Both the position numbers and the translations under genes were made by a program. A stretch of DNA of 64,000 nt, from NCBI GenBank assembly GCA_016933155.1, contig JAFGBM010000005.1, positions 62,001-126,000 of the forward strand, read 5' to 3'. Positions 48,251-56,876 of this stretch are shown piece after piece. The DNA comes from Demequinaceae bacterium. Its GTDB lineage: Bacteria > Actinomycetota > Actinomycetes > Actinomycetales > Demequinaceae. Below the pieces are notes generated by a model. It did not search any database and was not told the origin of the DNA. It was given only the letters and a program-made list of their open reading frames with translations. The stretch's first letter is position 1. Each line of letters opens with the position of its first letter.

Positions 48251-50472
48251 AGGGATGACTCCACGCGCGATGCGTGGACGAGCGCGACCTCTTCCGGGTG
48301 AAGTGCGGGCGCCTGGACCCCGTGCGAGGCCAGGGTCCTGCCGCTCAAGATGACCCCCTCGTCCCACCAGGCGGGTTTCGCCCGCATGCCAGCCCCCCCA
48401 AGTGCGAGGGGGACGACGGGTTCGACGCGGTAGTCGCTTCCGGGGTCGAGGCCATCGAGGCGGATCTGGCCGACGGGGTTCTCGTGGATCGAGTCGAGAG
48501 CGACGTAGGCGTAGAGGGCTTCCGAGCGGTCCGGGGCGACGACGCCGTGGACGAGTCGCCCGATGACAGGGAGGTCGGAGCGGACGACATCGCCCGAGTG
48601 GAGGAGGCGACGGAAACGTTTGTGGAGGGCCACCCAGTCGCGGAGGGCGTCATGGGAGGTGGGATCGGAGGCCTCGGGGCTGGTGAGATCCCATTCGATC
48701 CCGAGGTGGCCCCAGAGGGCGGCGCCCGCCCGGAAGCCGAGGGCGTGGGTGCGACCGGTGGTGTGGGCGGCCGGGGGGCCGATGTGGCAGCCCATCATCT
48801 CCGGCGGGACGACGAGGCCCGTCCATCGCTGGATGCGCTGCCGCTCGAGGGCGTCGTTCGTGTCCGACGCCCACACGCGCTCGACGTGGTGGAGGATCTC
48901 GAGGTCGATACGGGCTCCGCCCCCGGAGCAGCTCTCTATCTCAAGGTCGGGGAAGGCTGCGTGGAGCCTGTCGAGGAGGCGGTAGCAGGCGAGAGTCTGG
49001 GAGTGGCCGATGGCGCGGCCCGTGGCGGTGCTGCCGGCCTCGAGCAGGTCGCGGTTGTGATCCCACTTGAGGTAGGCGGGTTCGAGGTCGGCGACGAGGG
49101 CATGGAGGCGTTCCTCGATGTAGGCGAAGGCCTCCGGATGGGTGAGGTCGAGGACCTGCTGGTGGCAGGCCTCCAGGGGCAGGCGCGGGATTGTTCCCAG
49201 CAGGTAGGGCCGGGCGATCCACTCGGGGTGGGCGCGGGCCAGGTCGCTGTCCGGGTTGACCATCTCCGGCTCGACCCATAGCCCGAACTCCAGGCCTTTG
49301 CCCCGGACATAATCCGCGAGGGGCCGAAGCCCGCCCGGGTAGACGCCCTCGTCGACGAACCAGTCCCCGAGCCCGGCGTCGTCCCCCCGCCTCCCCCGGA
49401 ACCAGCCGTCGTCTAGGACGAAGCGCTCGGCTCCGACGTCGGCCGCGGCGTCGGCCAGGGCGCGGAGTCTGGCCTGGTCGTGGTCGAAGTACACGGCCTC
49501 CCAGGTGTTGACGGTGATGGGACGGGGGATGGTGGGGTGCTCGGGTCGGGAGCGGAGGTAGCGGTGGATGCGGGAGGAGGCCTCGTCGAGGCCGTCGCCG
49601 TACGTGAAGTAGATCCAGGGGGAGGAGTATGACTCCCCGGAGAGTAGGCGGATCTCGCCCGGGTAGAGGAGTTCACCGCCGCCGAGGATCGCGGTGCCGT
49701 CGTTATTCCGTTCGGCGATCCAGCGGGAGTTGCCCGACCAGGCGATGTGGCTCGCCCACACCTCGCCGGAACGGAAGCCGAAGCCCGGGGCGCCCGCGGC
49801 CAGGAGGAAGGCGGAGTCATGTCCGGGCTTGCCGCGCCGGGACTCCCGGAGGCGGGTGCCGACCGTGAAGGGGCCCCTCTGGGGGACGCGTTCGCGGATC
49901 CAGCGCCCGGCGAAGTCGAGGAGCTCGGCGGCCTCGCGGGGAACGGGGAGGAAGAGGCCGAGGGAGTCGAGGGTGTAGGGGGCCGCGGTTTCACTTGAGC
50001 CTGAGCCGGTGCTCGCGATCTCGCCCCTGGTCCGTACCAGCCCGGAGGCGAGCATCTCGATTTGGATGGTGAGGGCAAGGTCCGCGACGGGATCGGCAGC
50101 CTCGACCGTCAGCCGCTGGACCAGCCGGTCGCCCTCGCCATCCCCGGCGTCGCCAACCGCCGTGAGGTCGATTGACGTCGCCTCGAAGCGGGTCGAATGG
50201 TCGCGCCCGTCGCGGTGGCCCACAAGCCCGGGGGTGTGCATCCAGCCGTACGAGTGCTCGGGGAGGATGGCGACCGGGTAGCGGTCGTCGAGTTCCCCGT
50301 TGACGCGGGGCTCGACGGAGGAGGCGACGACGGCGGCGAGGGCGGCATCGTCGAGGTCGCCGAGGTCGGCTCCCCAGTGGAGGACGCGGGGAAGGCGGCC
50401 GCCGCCCGTGGCGACGACGAGCGACACCCCGGAGGAGCGGAGGTGGACGGCATCGGCGGTGACCCTAGCCAT
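48247..50472 (-). CDS. Alpha-galactosidase, glycoside hydrolase family 36
   Basis: A 741-residue cytosolic enzyme releasing alpha-galactose from oligosaccharides such as raffinose or melibiose. The GH36 layout is clear: a beta-supersandwich N-terminal domain, a TIM barrel with NTWEAVYFDHDQARL, FVLDDGWFRGRRGDD, the nucleophile Asp471 in YLKWDHNRD and the acid/base Asp537 in ASDTNDALERQRIQRW, and a C-terminal beta domain. Length is normal. No sugar transporter lies beside it. It diverges from the PadR gene. Confidence 0.92.
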   Translation of the reverse strand: MARVTADAVHLRSSGVSLVVATGGGRLPRVLHWGADLGDLDDAALAAVVASSVEPRVNGELDDRYPVAILPEHSYGWMHTPGLVGHRDGRDHSTRFEATSIDLTAVGDAGDGEGDRLVQRLTVEAADPVADLALTIQIEMLASGLVRTRGEIASTGSGSSETAAPYTLDSLGLFLPVPREAAELLDFAGRWIRERVPQRGPFTVGTRLRESRRGKPGHDSAFLLAAGAPGFGFRSGEVWASHIAWSGNSRWIAERNNDGTAILGGGELLYPGEIRLLSGESYSSPWIYFTYGDGLDEASSRIHRYLRSRPEHPTIPRPITVNTWEAVYFDHDQARLRALADAAADVGAERFVLDDGWFRGRRGDDAGLGDWFVDEGVYPGGLRPLADYVRGKGLEFGLWVEPEMVNPDSDLARAHPEWIARPYLLGTIPRLPLEACHQQVLDLTHPEAFAYIEERLHALVADLEPAYLKWDHNRDLLEAGSTATGRAIGHSQTLACYRLLDRLHAAFPDLEIESCSGGGARIDLEILHHVERVWASDTNDALERQRIQRWTGLVVPPEMMGCHIGPPAAHTTGRTHALGFRAGAALWGHLGIEWDLTSPEASDPTSHDALRDWVALHKRFRRLLHSGDVVRSDLPVIGRLVHGVVAPDRSEALYAYVALDSIHENPVGQIRLDGLDPGSDYRVEPVVPLALGGAGMRAKPAWWDEGVILSGRTLASHGVQAPALHPEEVALVHASRVESSL

Positions 50473-50523
50473 GCGTCGAGCCTAGCGGGGTGGGGAGGAT
50501 TTCGTCTCTCGTCAAGAGAACCC

Positions 50524-50561
50524 TTGCACGGCCAGTAGTGTGTCTGATATAGTACCAGACA
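50524..50561 (+). promoter_or_regulatory. Leaderless promoter and palindromic operator of the PadR operon
   Basis: TTGCAC (50524–50529), 18 bases, then TATAGT (50548–50553) form a sigma-70-like promoter; the ATG at 50561 starts 7 bases after the -10, so the mRNA is probably leaderless. The -10 lies inside the palindrome TGTCTG–N9–CAGACA (50541–50561), a likely binding site for the PadR repressor encoded here. Confidence 0.75.
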
Positions 50562-50947
50562 TGACCAAGGACAAGACGACCGCCAGAGATGCCGCGAAGA
50601 CGTCCGAGCCGTTCGCCTCCGACCTCCTCCGGGGGCACACGGACACGATCGTGCTCGCCGTGCTCCGCTCCCATGACCGCTACGGATACGAGATCTACAA
50701 GGTCATCCGCGACGCGACCGGCGGGGAGCACGAGATCAAGGAGGCGACCCTCTACGCCACCTTCCGGCGCCTGGAGAAGGACGGCCTCGTCGAGGCCTAC
50801 TGGGGGGACGAAACCCAGGGCGGGCGCCGCAAGTACTACCGCATCACCGACGCCGGCCGGGCCGTCTTCCGTCGGGCCGTCGCCGATTGGACCGCGACCC
50901 AACGCATCATCGACACGCTCCTGAACCTGAAAGGCAACCCCTCATGA
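50561..50947 (+). CDS. PadR family transcriptional regulator
   Basis: A 128-residue repressor. Residues 20–105 form the PadR winged helix: DTIVLAVLRSHDRYGYEIYK, then EATLYATFRRLEKDGLVEAY with the wing GGRRKYYRITDAGR. A short C-terminal helix should dimerise it. PadR proteins of this size usually control a neighbouring membrane protein, and the coupled HAAS-domain gene fits. Autoregulation through the palindrome over its promoter is likely. GTG 50540 is an alternative start but lies upstream of the predicted -10. Confidence 0.88.
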   Translation: MTKDKTTARDAAKTSEPFASDLLRGHTDTIVLAVLRSHDRYGYEIYKVIRDATGGEHEIKEATLYATFRRLEKDGLVEAYWGDETQGGRRKYYRITDAGRAVFRRAVADWTATQRIIDTLLNLKGNPS

Positions 50948-51879
50948 CCAGGTACGACACCTCGACCATCCACCGCTACCTCGACGGGGTCTTCGCCGAT
51001 GTCCCGCTGACCCCGGACGTCCAGGACCTCAAAGAGGAGATCCGCGGCAACCTCTCCGCCCGCGTGGCCGAACTCGAGGCCACGGGCATGGAGGCGGGCG
51101 CTGCCTCCCGGAAGGCCATCAAGGAGCTCGGCGACGTCAGAGAGATCATCGCGCAACTGGGGGTCGAGAAGGACGCGACATCGAGCCCGCGGGGCTCGAC
51201 GCTGGCGGCCTATGAGCGGAACAAGGTCCGCCCACGGCCGGGCTTTGTCGTCCGCACCGTCGTGCTGTCCCTTGCCGCCGCGTTCGGGGCTGTCGTCGTC
51301 GTGCTCGCCATCGTCGGAGTCTGGGACACGGGGTGGTTGTCCGAGGCCGGTCCCGCGGCCTGCACCCTCGCCCTTCCGATCGGGCTGCTCGTCTGGGACG
51401 CGCTGCGACAGGAGACAACCTCCAGCCATCCCCTCCCGGGCTGGCGCGCGGCGGGGTATGGCCTGGCCACGGTCCTCTGCGTCGGGGGCCTCGCCCTCGC
51501 CTCGCAATTCATCACCCAGTCGTCCCACGACTGGCTGCTAATGACCGGGGTGCCTCTCGTCGTTGTCGCCATCGTGCTGTATTCCTATCTCGGCGCGACC
51601 CAGACCAACCACAAGAAGGCCTGGGTCAGGGAGGAGACGGCCGAGTGGGCGTACCACCCGGCGCCGCCCCGATTCGAGAACGATCCCGCGGCCGCCGCTC
51701 GTTTCGGGCTCTATAGCGGCGTGCTGTGGATCTCGGCGGTCGTGGCCTTCGTCGTGCTCAGCATCACGATCGGGTTCGCCTGGTCATGGGTGGCATTTCT
51801 GGGGGCGCTCCTGACGCAGTTGGTCCTCGTTGCCCGGATGGCGTTCCCGGCCGACGGTTCGACGAAGGACGCTCCCTAG
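50944..51879 (+). CDS. HAAS/permease-prefix domain membrane protein
   Basis: A 311-residue protein coupled to the PadR gene by an ATGA overlap. The first 85 residues form a three-helix HAAS-like domain (IHRYLDGVFADVPLTPDVQD then LKEEIRGNLSARVAELEA), typical of membrane proteins paired with PadR. Five or six membrane helices follow in three groups (for example VVLSLAAAFGAVVVVLAIVG, AGYGLATVLCVGGLALAS). It is not an ABC component by sequence; it is probably a stress-related membrane protein controlled by PadR. Confidence 0.8.
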   Translation: MTRYDTSTIHRYLDGVFADVPLTPDVQDLKEEIRGNLSARVAELEATGMEAGAASRKAIKELGDVREIIAQLGVEKDATSSPRGSTLAAYERNKVRPRPGFVVRTVVLSLAAAFGAVVVVLAIVGVWDTGWLSEAGPAACTLALPIGLLVWDALRQETTSSHPLPGWRAAGYGLATVLCVGGLALASQFITQSSHDWLLMTGVPLVVVAIVLYSYLGATQTNHKKAWVREETAEWAYHPAPPRFENDPAAAARFGLYSGVLWISAVVAFVVLSITIGFAWSWVAFLGALLTQLVLVARMAFPADGSTKDAP

Positions 51880-51891
51880 GCGGGATGGGGC

Positions 51892-52338
51892 CTATGCCGT
51901 CTCCACCGGTTTCCTGTAGCCCTTGAGCGTGGTGCCGCATTCGGGGCAGGCGAGGTCCCACCAGGAAGCGTCCTTCCCGCACGACGGGCAGCTCCATCTT
52001 TCCCTCATCGCGCAGAGCCAGACCTCCTTGCCCTTGTCCTTGATTGTCGCCATGTAGCCGTAGATCTCTGAGTGGTAGGGCCAATCCGGCGTGTTCTTGA
52101 AATCCTCCAGGTCCTGACAGGGGTAGTCCGCGCACTCGTAGCAGAACTCCACGCCCTTCTCTCGGGCGCATCTCTTCAGGGTGCAGATCGCGCACCAGCC
52201 CGCGGCCACGACGTCCGAACGGCAACCCTGGCAGTCTTCCAGGCCCAACTCGGCGGCGTGTCCCGCTCGCGTGGCCAGGAATTGGGGGCAGGCACCGCAG
52301 TACAAACCGCAGTAGCCGTCTGGGACGAATCCGCTCAT
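51892..52338 (-). CDS. DUF3795 zinc protein, copy 2
   Basis: A 148-residue Cys-rich protein, the downstream member of a tandem pair. It starts MSGFVPDGYCGLYCGACPQF, continues with CQGC, CAIC and CAREKGVEFCYECADYPC, and ends with a zinc ribbon SCPSCGKDASWWDLACPECG. DUF3795 proteins are small, presumably metal-binding and of unknown function. Its ATG overlaps the stop of copy 1 by four bases. Both copies share the same order of Cys groups. Confidence 0.82.
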   Translation of the reverse strand: MSGFVPDGYCGLYCGACPQFLATRAGHAAELGLEDCQGCRSDVVAAGWCAICTLKRCAREKGVEFCYECADYPCQDLEDFKNTPDWPYHSEIYGYMATIKDKGKEVWLCAMRERWSCPSCGKDASWWDLACPECGTTLKGYRKPVETA

Positions 52339-52775
52339 GTCTCCTCCGGTGGTTTCTCGTATCCGTTGAGGGGGGTGCCGCATCCAGTGCAAGAAAGGTC
52401 CCACCAGGTGGCGTCAGTCTCACAAGAAGGGCAACTCCACCTTCTCTTCATCCTCGTCAGCCATTCCTCCTTGCCCGCTTCCTTGATGGTGGCCAGGTAC
52501 TCGCCGATCTCGACAACGTAGGGGTCTTTTGCGTGATCGATGAAGTCCTGGTACTCGGGGCAGGGGAAGTCAGGACACTCGGAGCAGAATTCGACCGCCC
52601 TCTTCTGGGCGCAGGTCTTCAAGGCGCAGTCGGTACACCACGGCGCGGTGACACCCGACTTGCACCCTTGGCAGGAACTCGTTTCTGGATCGTGTGTGTT
52701 TCCCGTCTTCGTGGCGAGGAAATCCGGGCAGCTTCCGCAGTACAGACCGCAGTATCCGTCGGGGAAGAAAGCCAT
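52335..52775 (-). CDS. DUF3795 zinc protein, copy 1
   Basis: A 146-residue protein closely parallel to copy 2: MAFFPDGYCGLYCGSCPDFL, CQGCKSG, CTDCALKTCAQKRAVEFC, CPDFPCPEYQDFIDHAKD, and the terminal ribbon SCPSCETDATWWDLSCTGCG. The duplication is clear from the equal spacing of Cys groups along the whole length. GGAGG lies about 8 bases before the ATG at 52775. Both genes form a two-gene operon with no obvious partner. Confidence 0.82.
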   Translation of the reverse strand: MAFFPDGYCGLYCGSCPDFLATKTGNTHDPETSSCQGCKSGVTAPWCTDCALKTCAQKRAVEFCSECPDFPCPEYQDFIDHAKDPYVVEIGEYLATIKEAGKEEWLTRMKRRWSCPSCETDATWWDLSCTGCGTPLNGYEKPPEET

Positions 52776-52997
52776 CGGATATCCTCCAAGCCGTGGAGAC
52801 TGGGGTCTGGGCGAGCGTCGCATCAGAACCATTCACGAGGCAGGCTATCGCGGACCACTGATACGACGGGCGTTATCCGGGAGAGACGCGACGCAGGCCG
52901 GCAACCCGGTTTGGGTTGTGCCGCTCGGGTCTCTTCTTGGTGTTGATGCAGCATCCGGGTGAGGCGATGGGTCAAATTGTTCCGTGCCTCAGAATGC

Positions 52998-53648
52998 CTA
53001 GCGTGGCCCGATCGTGCCGACACCCCTGACCGTCGAATCCACGTCGGGATTGCCGACATAGGTGACGTCCCCGACTCCACTCAGCGACACCGTGAGGGAA
53101 TCGCTGGCGGACACGTCAATATCGCCCGCCCCCACGAGCCTGACATCGGCAACACCGGCTTCGAGTCCAGTGGTGTTGATGCTCCCGGCCCCGGCAAGGA
53201 GGACGTTCAGCGTCGACGCACGACCGGACACGGTGACATTCCCGGCCCCGGCAAGGGTGATCCCGAAGGCCTTGGTATTGACCCCCGAAACCGTGAGATT
53301 GCCGGCGCCCGTGAGGGTCACCGACTCCAAAGACGACGTGGTGACCAGGAAGGACACATGCAGGTCGCGGGTGCTGAAGTCGTAGTCCTCGTTGAGAATG
53401 AGCTCACCGTCGCGGACCTCCACCTGCACACCGTCGATGAACGTGGCATCGGTTGTGACGGTGACGCTGTAGTCGTCGCCCGGGACGACGGTGACGTCGC
53501 CGATACCGAGGAGGTCAACCTCAGAAAAGGCCGTCAGGGTGTGGAACTCGGTGACGGTCTCGCCGGACGGGCCTTGGCTGAAAACGGAACAGCCTCCGAG
53601 CACGAAGAGGGTGACGGCGGTAGCGGGAAGGAGAGTGCGTGTTTTCAC
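52998..53648 (-). CDS. GIN-domain (DUF2807) lipoprotein
   Basis: A 216-residue lipoprotein: signal peptide with lipobox VLGGC (Cys20), then a GIN domain made of repeated short beta-turns (TLTGAGNLTVSG, ITLAGAGNVTVSG, VLLAGAGSINTTG, VRLVGAGDIDVSA, VSLSGVGDVTYVG), which should stack into a small beta-helix. Function unknown; such proteins are found at the cell surface in several phyla. The 222 bases before the DUF3795 gene hold nothing I can identify. Confidence 0.82.
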   Translation of the reverse strand: MKTRTLLPATAVTLFVLGGCSVFSQGPSGETVTEFHTLTAFSEVDLLGIGDVTVVPGDDYSVTVTTDATFIDGVQVEVRDGELILNEDYDFSTRDLHVSFLVTTSSLESVTLTGAGNLTVSGVNTKAFGITLAGAGNVTVSGRASTLNVLLAGAGSINTTGLEAGVADVRLVGAGDIDVSASDSLTVSLSGVGDVTYVGNPDVDSTVRGVGTIGPR

Positions 53649-53783
53649 AGGTTCAACGATATTGGGGCCGAGGGCGCTGCGGAATCGCGCCTGCGAGTGA
53701 TCCTGCCTCCCCCATGTGGGGGTGCCGCCCCGGAGTCGTTCGGGCAGGCCCGCACGAGTGATGAACCCTCAGGGCGCCTCGCC

Positions 53784-54557
53784 TCAAGCGATCACGGCCT
53801 TTGCGGCTTCCCGTCCCCGTTGGATGAGCGCGGGGACGTCCCGTCGCGACCATTGCGCAAAACCCTCGAAATCGGGTCGGATCATGGTGACCGAATCCTG
53901 TCGTTCCAGTCGCTCGATTTCGGATCCCGTCTTGAGGACTCGGAGGCTGTCCCATTCCGGGGTGAGCCGAACACCGATGACGTGAGTGGCTCCCATGGCA
54001 AAGGCGGAGGCGAGGGGCAGGTTGGCCATCATCCCCCCGTCCACGAGCCACTGGCCATCGATCCGCGCCGGAGGGAACAGGCCGGGGACGGCGATACTCG
54101 CGCACAGCGCCTCGCTGATCCTTCCCCGATCGAGGAGGACCGATGTCCTCGTCTTGACGTCGGTCGCGACGGCGCCGAAGCGGATGGGCAGGTCTTCGAT
54201 CAGTCGATCTCCGCCCAGGCGTTCGATGGTCGCGACGAGAGCGGCTGTATCGAGGACTCCGAGCCGGGGGGTCAAGGTCAGGACACCGAACGTGCTCCAC
54301 GTGGCGCGCTGGATGAGGCTTCCCATGACGCGGGGCTCCATACCCGCCGCATAGGCCCCGCCGATGATGGCTCCGGCGCTTGTTCCGACCACGATGCGCG
54401 GGCGGATTCGGTGTTCGCTCAGAACATCGAGGACCCCGACGTGGGCGGCCCCGAGGGCGCCACCGCCGCCGAGTGCGAGGGCCAGGCCGTCGCCAGCCTC
54501 ACGCCAGAGCCCAAGGACCCCGTCTTCGGGGCGGGCGGCCATGGCCCTCCTCCTCAT
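53784..54557 (-). CDS. Patatin-like phospholipase family protein
   Basis: A 257-residue serine hydrolase of the patatin/RssA type. The oxyanion loop LALGGGGALGAAHVGVLDVL, the nucleophile elbow VVGTSAGAIIGG and the catalytic Asp in LVDGGMMANLPLAS are complete, so it should be an active phospholipase or lipid esterase. No signal peptide; likely cytosolic or membrane associated. ATG 54557 and the Met 54542 a few residues later are both possible starts. Confidence 0.88.
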   Translation of the reverse strand: MRRRAMAARPEDGVLGLWREAGDGLALALGGGGALGAAHVGVLDVLSEHRIRPRIVVGTSAGAIIGGAYAAGMEPRVMGSLIQRATWSTFGVLTLTPRLGVLDTAALVATIERLGGDRLIEDLPIRFGAVATDVKTRTSVLLDRGRISEALCASIAVPGLFPPARIDGQWLVDGGMMANLPLASAFAMGATHVIGVRLTPEWDSLRVLKTGSEIERLERQDSVTMIRPDFEGFAQWSRRDVPALIQRGREAAKAVIA

Positions 54558-54611
54558 GCCATTGAGGACCGTCGCCCGCGAAGGAAAGGAGCGTCCGCGT
54601 CGGCGGTAGGG

Positions 54612-54684
54612 TGCCCTCGACAGGAATCGAACCTGCGACCTTCGGTACCGGAAACCGGCGCTCTATCCGCTGAGCTACGAGGGC
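54612..54684 (-). tRNA. tRNA-Arg (anticodon CCG)
   Basis: The minus strand folds into a normal cloverleaf: acceptor GCCCTCG/CGAGGGC, D arm GCTC…GAGC, anticodon loop TTCCGGT with CCG at 54649–54651, T arm GCAGG TTCGAAT CCTGT and discriminator A. It reads CGG arginine codons. One C·A mismatch closes the anticodon stem (27–43). The 3' CCA is not encoded. Confidence 0.93.
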
Positions 54685-54755
54685 ATGTGCGGGCGAACCC
54701 GCAACACGCAAGGCTACCAGGACAACGAACGGCGCGGCTCGGGCGTTGAGTTGTC

Positions 54756-55157
54756 ATGACGAATCGCACCCGCCGGGCGTTGGCACCCGTCGCCGCCCTT
54801 GCCGCACTCCTGCTTGCCGCATGCGGAACGTCCGCCTCCATCGATTGGTCCGCCAGCCTTCCCGATCGTGATCCCTCCGCCGTCGGCACCCTGTACTCGA
54901 AAGGCCCCGCCGACCCCACCGGCCCCGGCGCGGTCGTGCTCTTCACCCTCATCGTCAACGTGGACGAGTACCCCTACTTCGAGAATGCGCGCTTGTCCTT
55001 CGACTCCCGCACGGTCATCAGGACCGCAACGGGCGAGGTGTTGACCCTTCGCGAGCTCGCGTCTGGGATGAGGGTCGAGGTGTGGACTGACATCTGTGCG
55101 GAGTCCTTTCCCATCCAGTGTTTCGTCACCGACGTCTACGTGACCGACGTCCGCTGA
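54756..55157 (+). CDS. Small lipoprotein
   Basis: A 133-residue protein with a signal peptide and lipobox LLAAC (Cys23), then a soluble domain with VLFTLIVNVDEYPYFENARL and a Cys pair (TDICAESFPIQCFVTDVYVT) likely to form a disulfide outside the cell. I do not recognise the family. It precedes argS by 43 bases on the same strand but has no evident link to amino-acid metabolism. Confidence 0.75.
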   Translation: MTNRTRRALAPVAALAALLLAACGTSASIDWSASLPDRDPSAVGTLYSKGPADPTGPGAVVLFTLIVNVDEYPYFENARLSFDSRTVIRTATGEVLTLRELASGMRVEVWTDICAESFPIQCFVTDVYVTDVR

Positions 55158-55200
55158 CCAAGCCGCCCACCGGCGCCTCCCACCCCGATAGAATCGGGCG

Positions 55201-56874
55201 GTGACCCCCGGAGAACTTGCCGCCGCCATCCACGCCTGCCTGGAGGAGTGCGTCGCGGCCGGGGAACTCGACTTGGAATCGAACGCCCTGCCCGAACCCA
55301 ACGTCGAACGCCCCCGTGAGCGCGAGCACGGCGACTGGGCGACGAACGTCGCCATGCAGGTGGCCAAAGCCGCAGGGCTTCCGCCCCGGGACATCGCCGC
55401 GCTCCTGGCCGCCCGCCTCGCGGAGATGCCCGGAATCGCGTCGGCCGAGGTCGCCGGGCCCGGGTTCCTCAACATCCGCCTCGCGGCCGGGGCGGCGGGG
55501 GGGCTCGCCCGCACCATCGTCAAGGTTGGCACGGACTACGGGAGGGGCACGACGATGGCGGGGACGACCGTCAACGTCGAGTTCGTCTCGGCCAACCCGA
55601 CCGGGCCGATCCACCTGGGCGGCACCCGCTGGGCGGCGGTGGGGGACAGCATCGCCCGCCTCCTCGAATCCCAAGGGGCGACAGTCATCCGCGAGTACTA
55701 CTTCAACGACCACGGCGTGCAAATCGACCGATTCGCCTCCTCCCTGCTCGCCCGTGCCAAGGGCGAGGAGGCCCCGGAGGACGGCTACGGCGGCCAGTAC
55801 ATCGACGACATCGCCACGGCCGTCCTCAGCCAAGCGGCCGAGGCAGGGGAGCCCGATCCCCGCACCCTCCCCGAACCGGAAGCCCTCGAGGCCTTCCGTT
55901 CCCGCGGCGTGGAGTTGATGTTCGCCGAGATCCGCGCGTCTCTTCACGCCTTCGGCGTCGACTTCGATGTCTTCACCCACGAGGAATCCCTCCACGACTC
56001 CGGCGCCGTCTCCCGGGCGCTCGACCAACTCAAGGAAAGCGGCGCCCTGTATGAGCACGATGGCGCCTGGTGGCTCCGCTCAACCGAATACGGCGACGAC
56101 AAGGACCGCGTCGTCCTCAAATCCAACGGCACCGAGGCCTACATTGCCGGCGACATCGCCTACATTCGCGACAAACACGAACGCGGGGCTGACCTCTGCG
56201 TCCTCCTCCTCGGCGCCGACCACCACGGCTACATCTCCCGCCTCAAGGCGGCTACCGCGGCCCTCGGCTACAACCCCGATTCCGTCGAGGTCATCATCGG
56301 CCAGATGGTCAACCTCGTCCGCGACGGTGAACCCGTCCGGATGTCCAAACGCGCCGGAACCGTCGTGACCATGGAGGACCTCGTCGACGCCGTGGGGGTC
56401 GACGCCGCCCGCTACGCCCTCGCCCGCTCCTCCGTCGACTCCACCCTCGACGTCGATCTCAACCTCCTCGCCTCGGCCACGAACGCCAACCCCGTCTTCT
56501 ACGTCCAGTACGCCCACGCCCGTGCGGCGAACGTCGCCAGGAACGCCGCCGAATATGGAATCGCCCGGGAGAAGGCCTTCGCGCCCGAAACCCTGACCGA
56601 CGAGACGGAGACGATCCTTCTCGGCGTCCTGGGCGAATACCCGCGCGTCGTCGCCCAAGCCGCCGCGTATCGGGAGCAGCATCGGGTCGCCCGCTACCTA
56701 GAAGAACTGGCCGCCGCCTTCCACCAGTGGTACGACCGCTGCCGGGTCACGCCCCACGGGGACGAACCCACGACCGACACCCACCACACCCGGCTCTGGC
56801 TCAACGACGCCGCGAGGCAGGTCTTTGCCAACGGCCTGGGGTTGCTGGGAGTCGGCGCCCCGGACAGGATGTAG
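55201..56874 (+). CDS. argS: Arginyl-tRNA synthetase
   Basis: Class I aminoacyl-tRNA synthetase of 557 residues. The N-terminal additional domain (about 1–90) is followed by [20 protein letters not shown] with the HIGH-type motif HLGG, the conserved [15 protein letters not shown], and the KMSKS-type RMSKRAGT near residue 380; the C-terminal anticodon-binding domain has [18 protein letters not shown]. Start GTG at 55201. It lies directly before lysA with two bases between, as is common in actinobacteria. Confidence 0.95.
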   Translation: MTPGELAAAIHACLEECVAAGELDLESNALPEPNVERPREREHGDWATNVAMQVAKAAGLPPRDIAALLAARLAEMPGIASAEVAGPGFLNIRLAAGAAGGLARTIVKVGTDYGRGTTMAGTTVNVEFVSANPTGPIHLGGTRWAAVGDSIARLLESQGATVIREYYFNDHGVQIDRFASSLLARAKGEEAPEDGYGGQYIDDIATAVLSQAAEAGEPDPRTLPEPEALEAFRSRGVELMFAEIRASLHAFGVDFDVFTHEESLHDSGAVSRALDQLKESGALYEHDGAWWLRSTEYGDDKDRVVLKSNGTEAYIAGDIAYIRDKHERGADLCVLLLGADHHGYISRLKAATAALGYNPDSVEVIIGQMVNLVRDGEPVRMSKRAGTVVTMEDLVDAVGVDAARYALARSSVDSTLDVDLNLLASATNANPVFYVQYAHARAANVARNAAEYGIAREKAFAPETLTDETETILLGVLGEYPRVVAQAAAYREQHRVARYLEELAAAFHQWYDRCRVTPHGDEPTTDTHHTRLWLNDAARQVFANGLGLLGVGAPDRM

Positions 56875-56876
56875 GC

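Noticed and set aside
52776-52997. Hidden gene between the DUF3795 pair and the GIN lipoprotein
   Set aside because: Open frames here have no ribosome-binding site and no family-like sequence.
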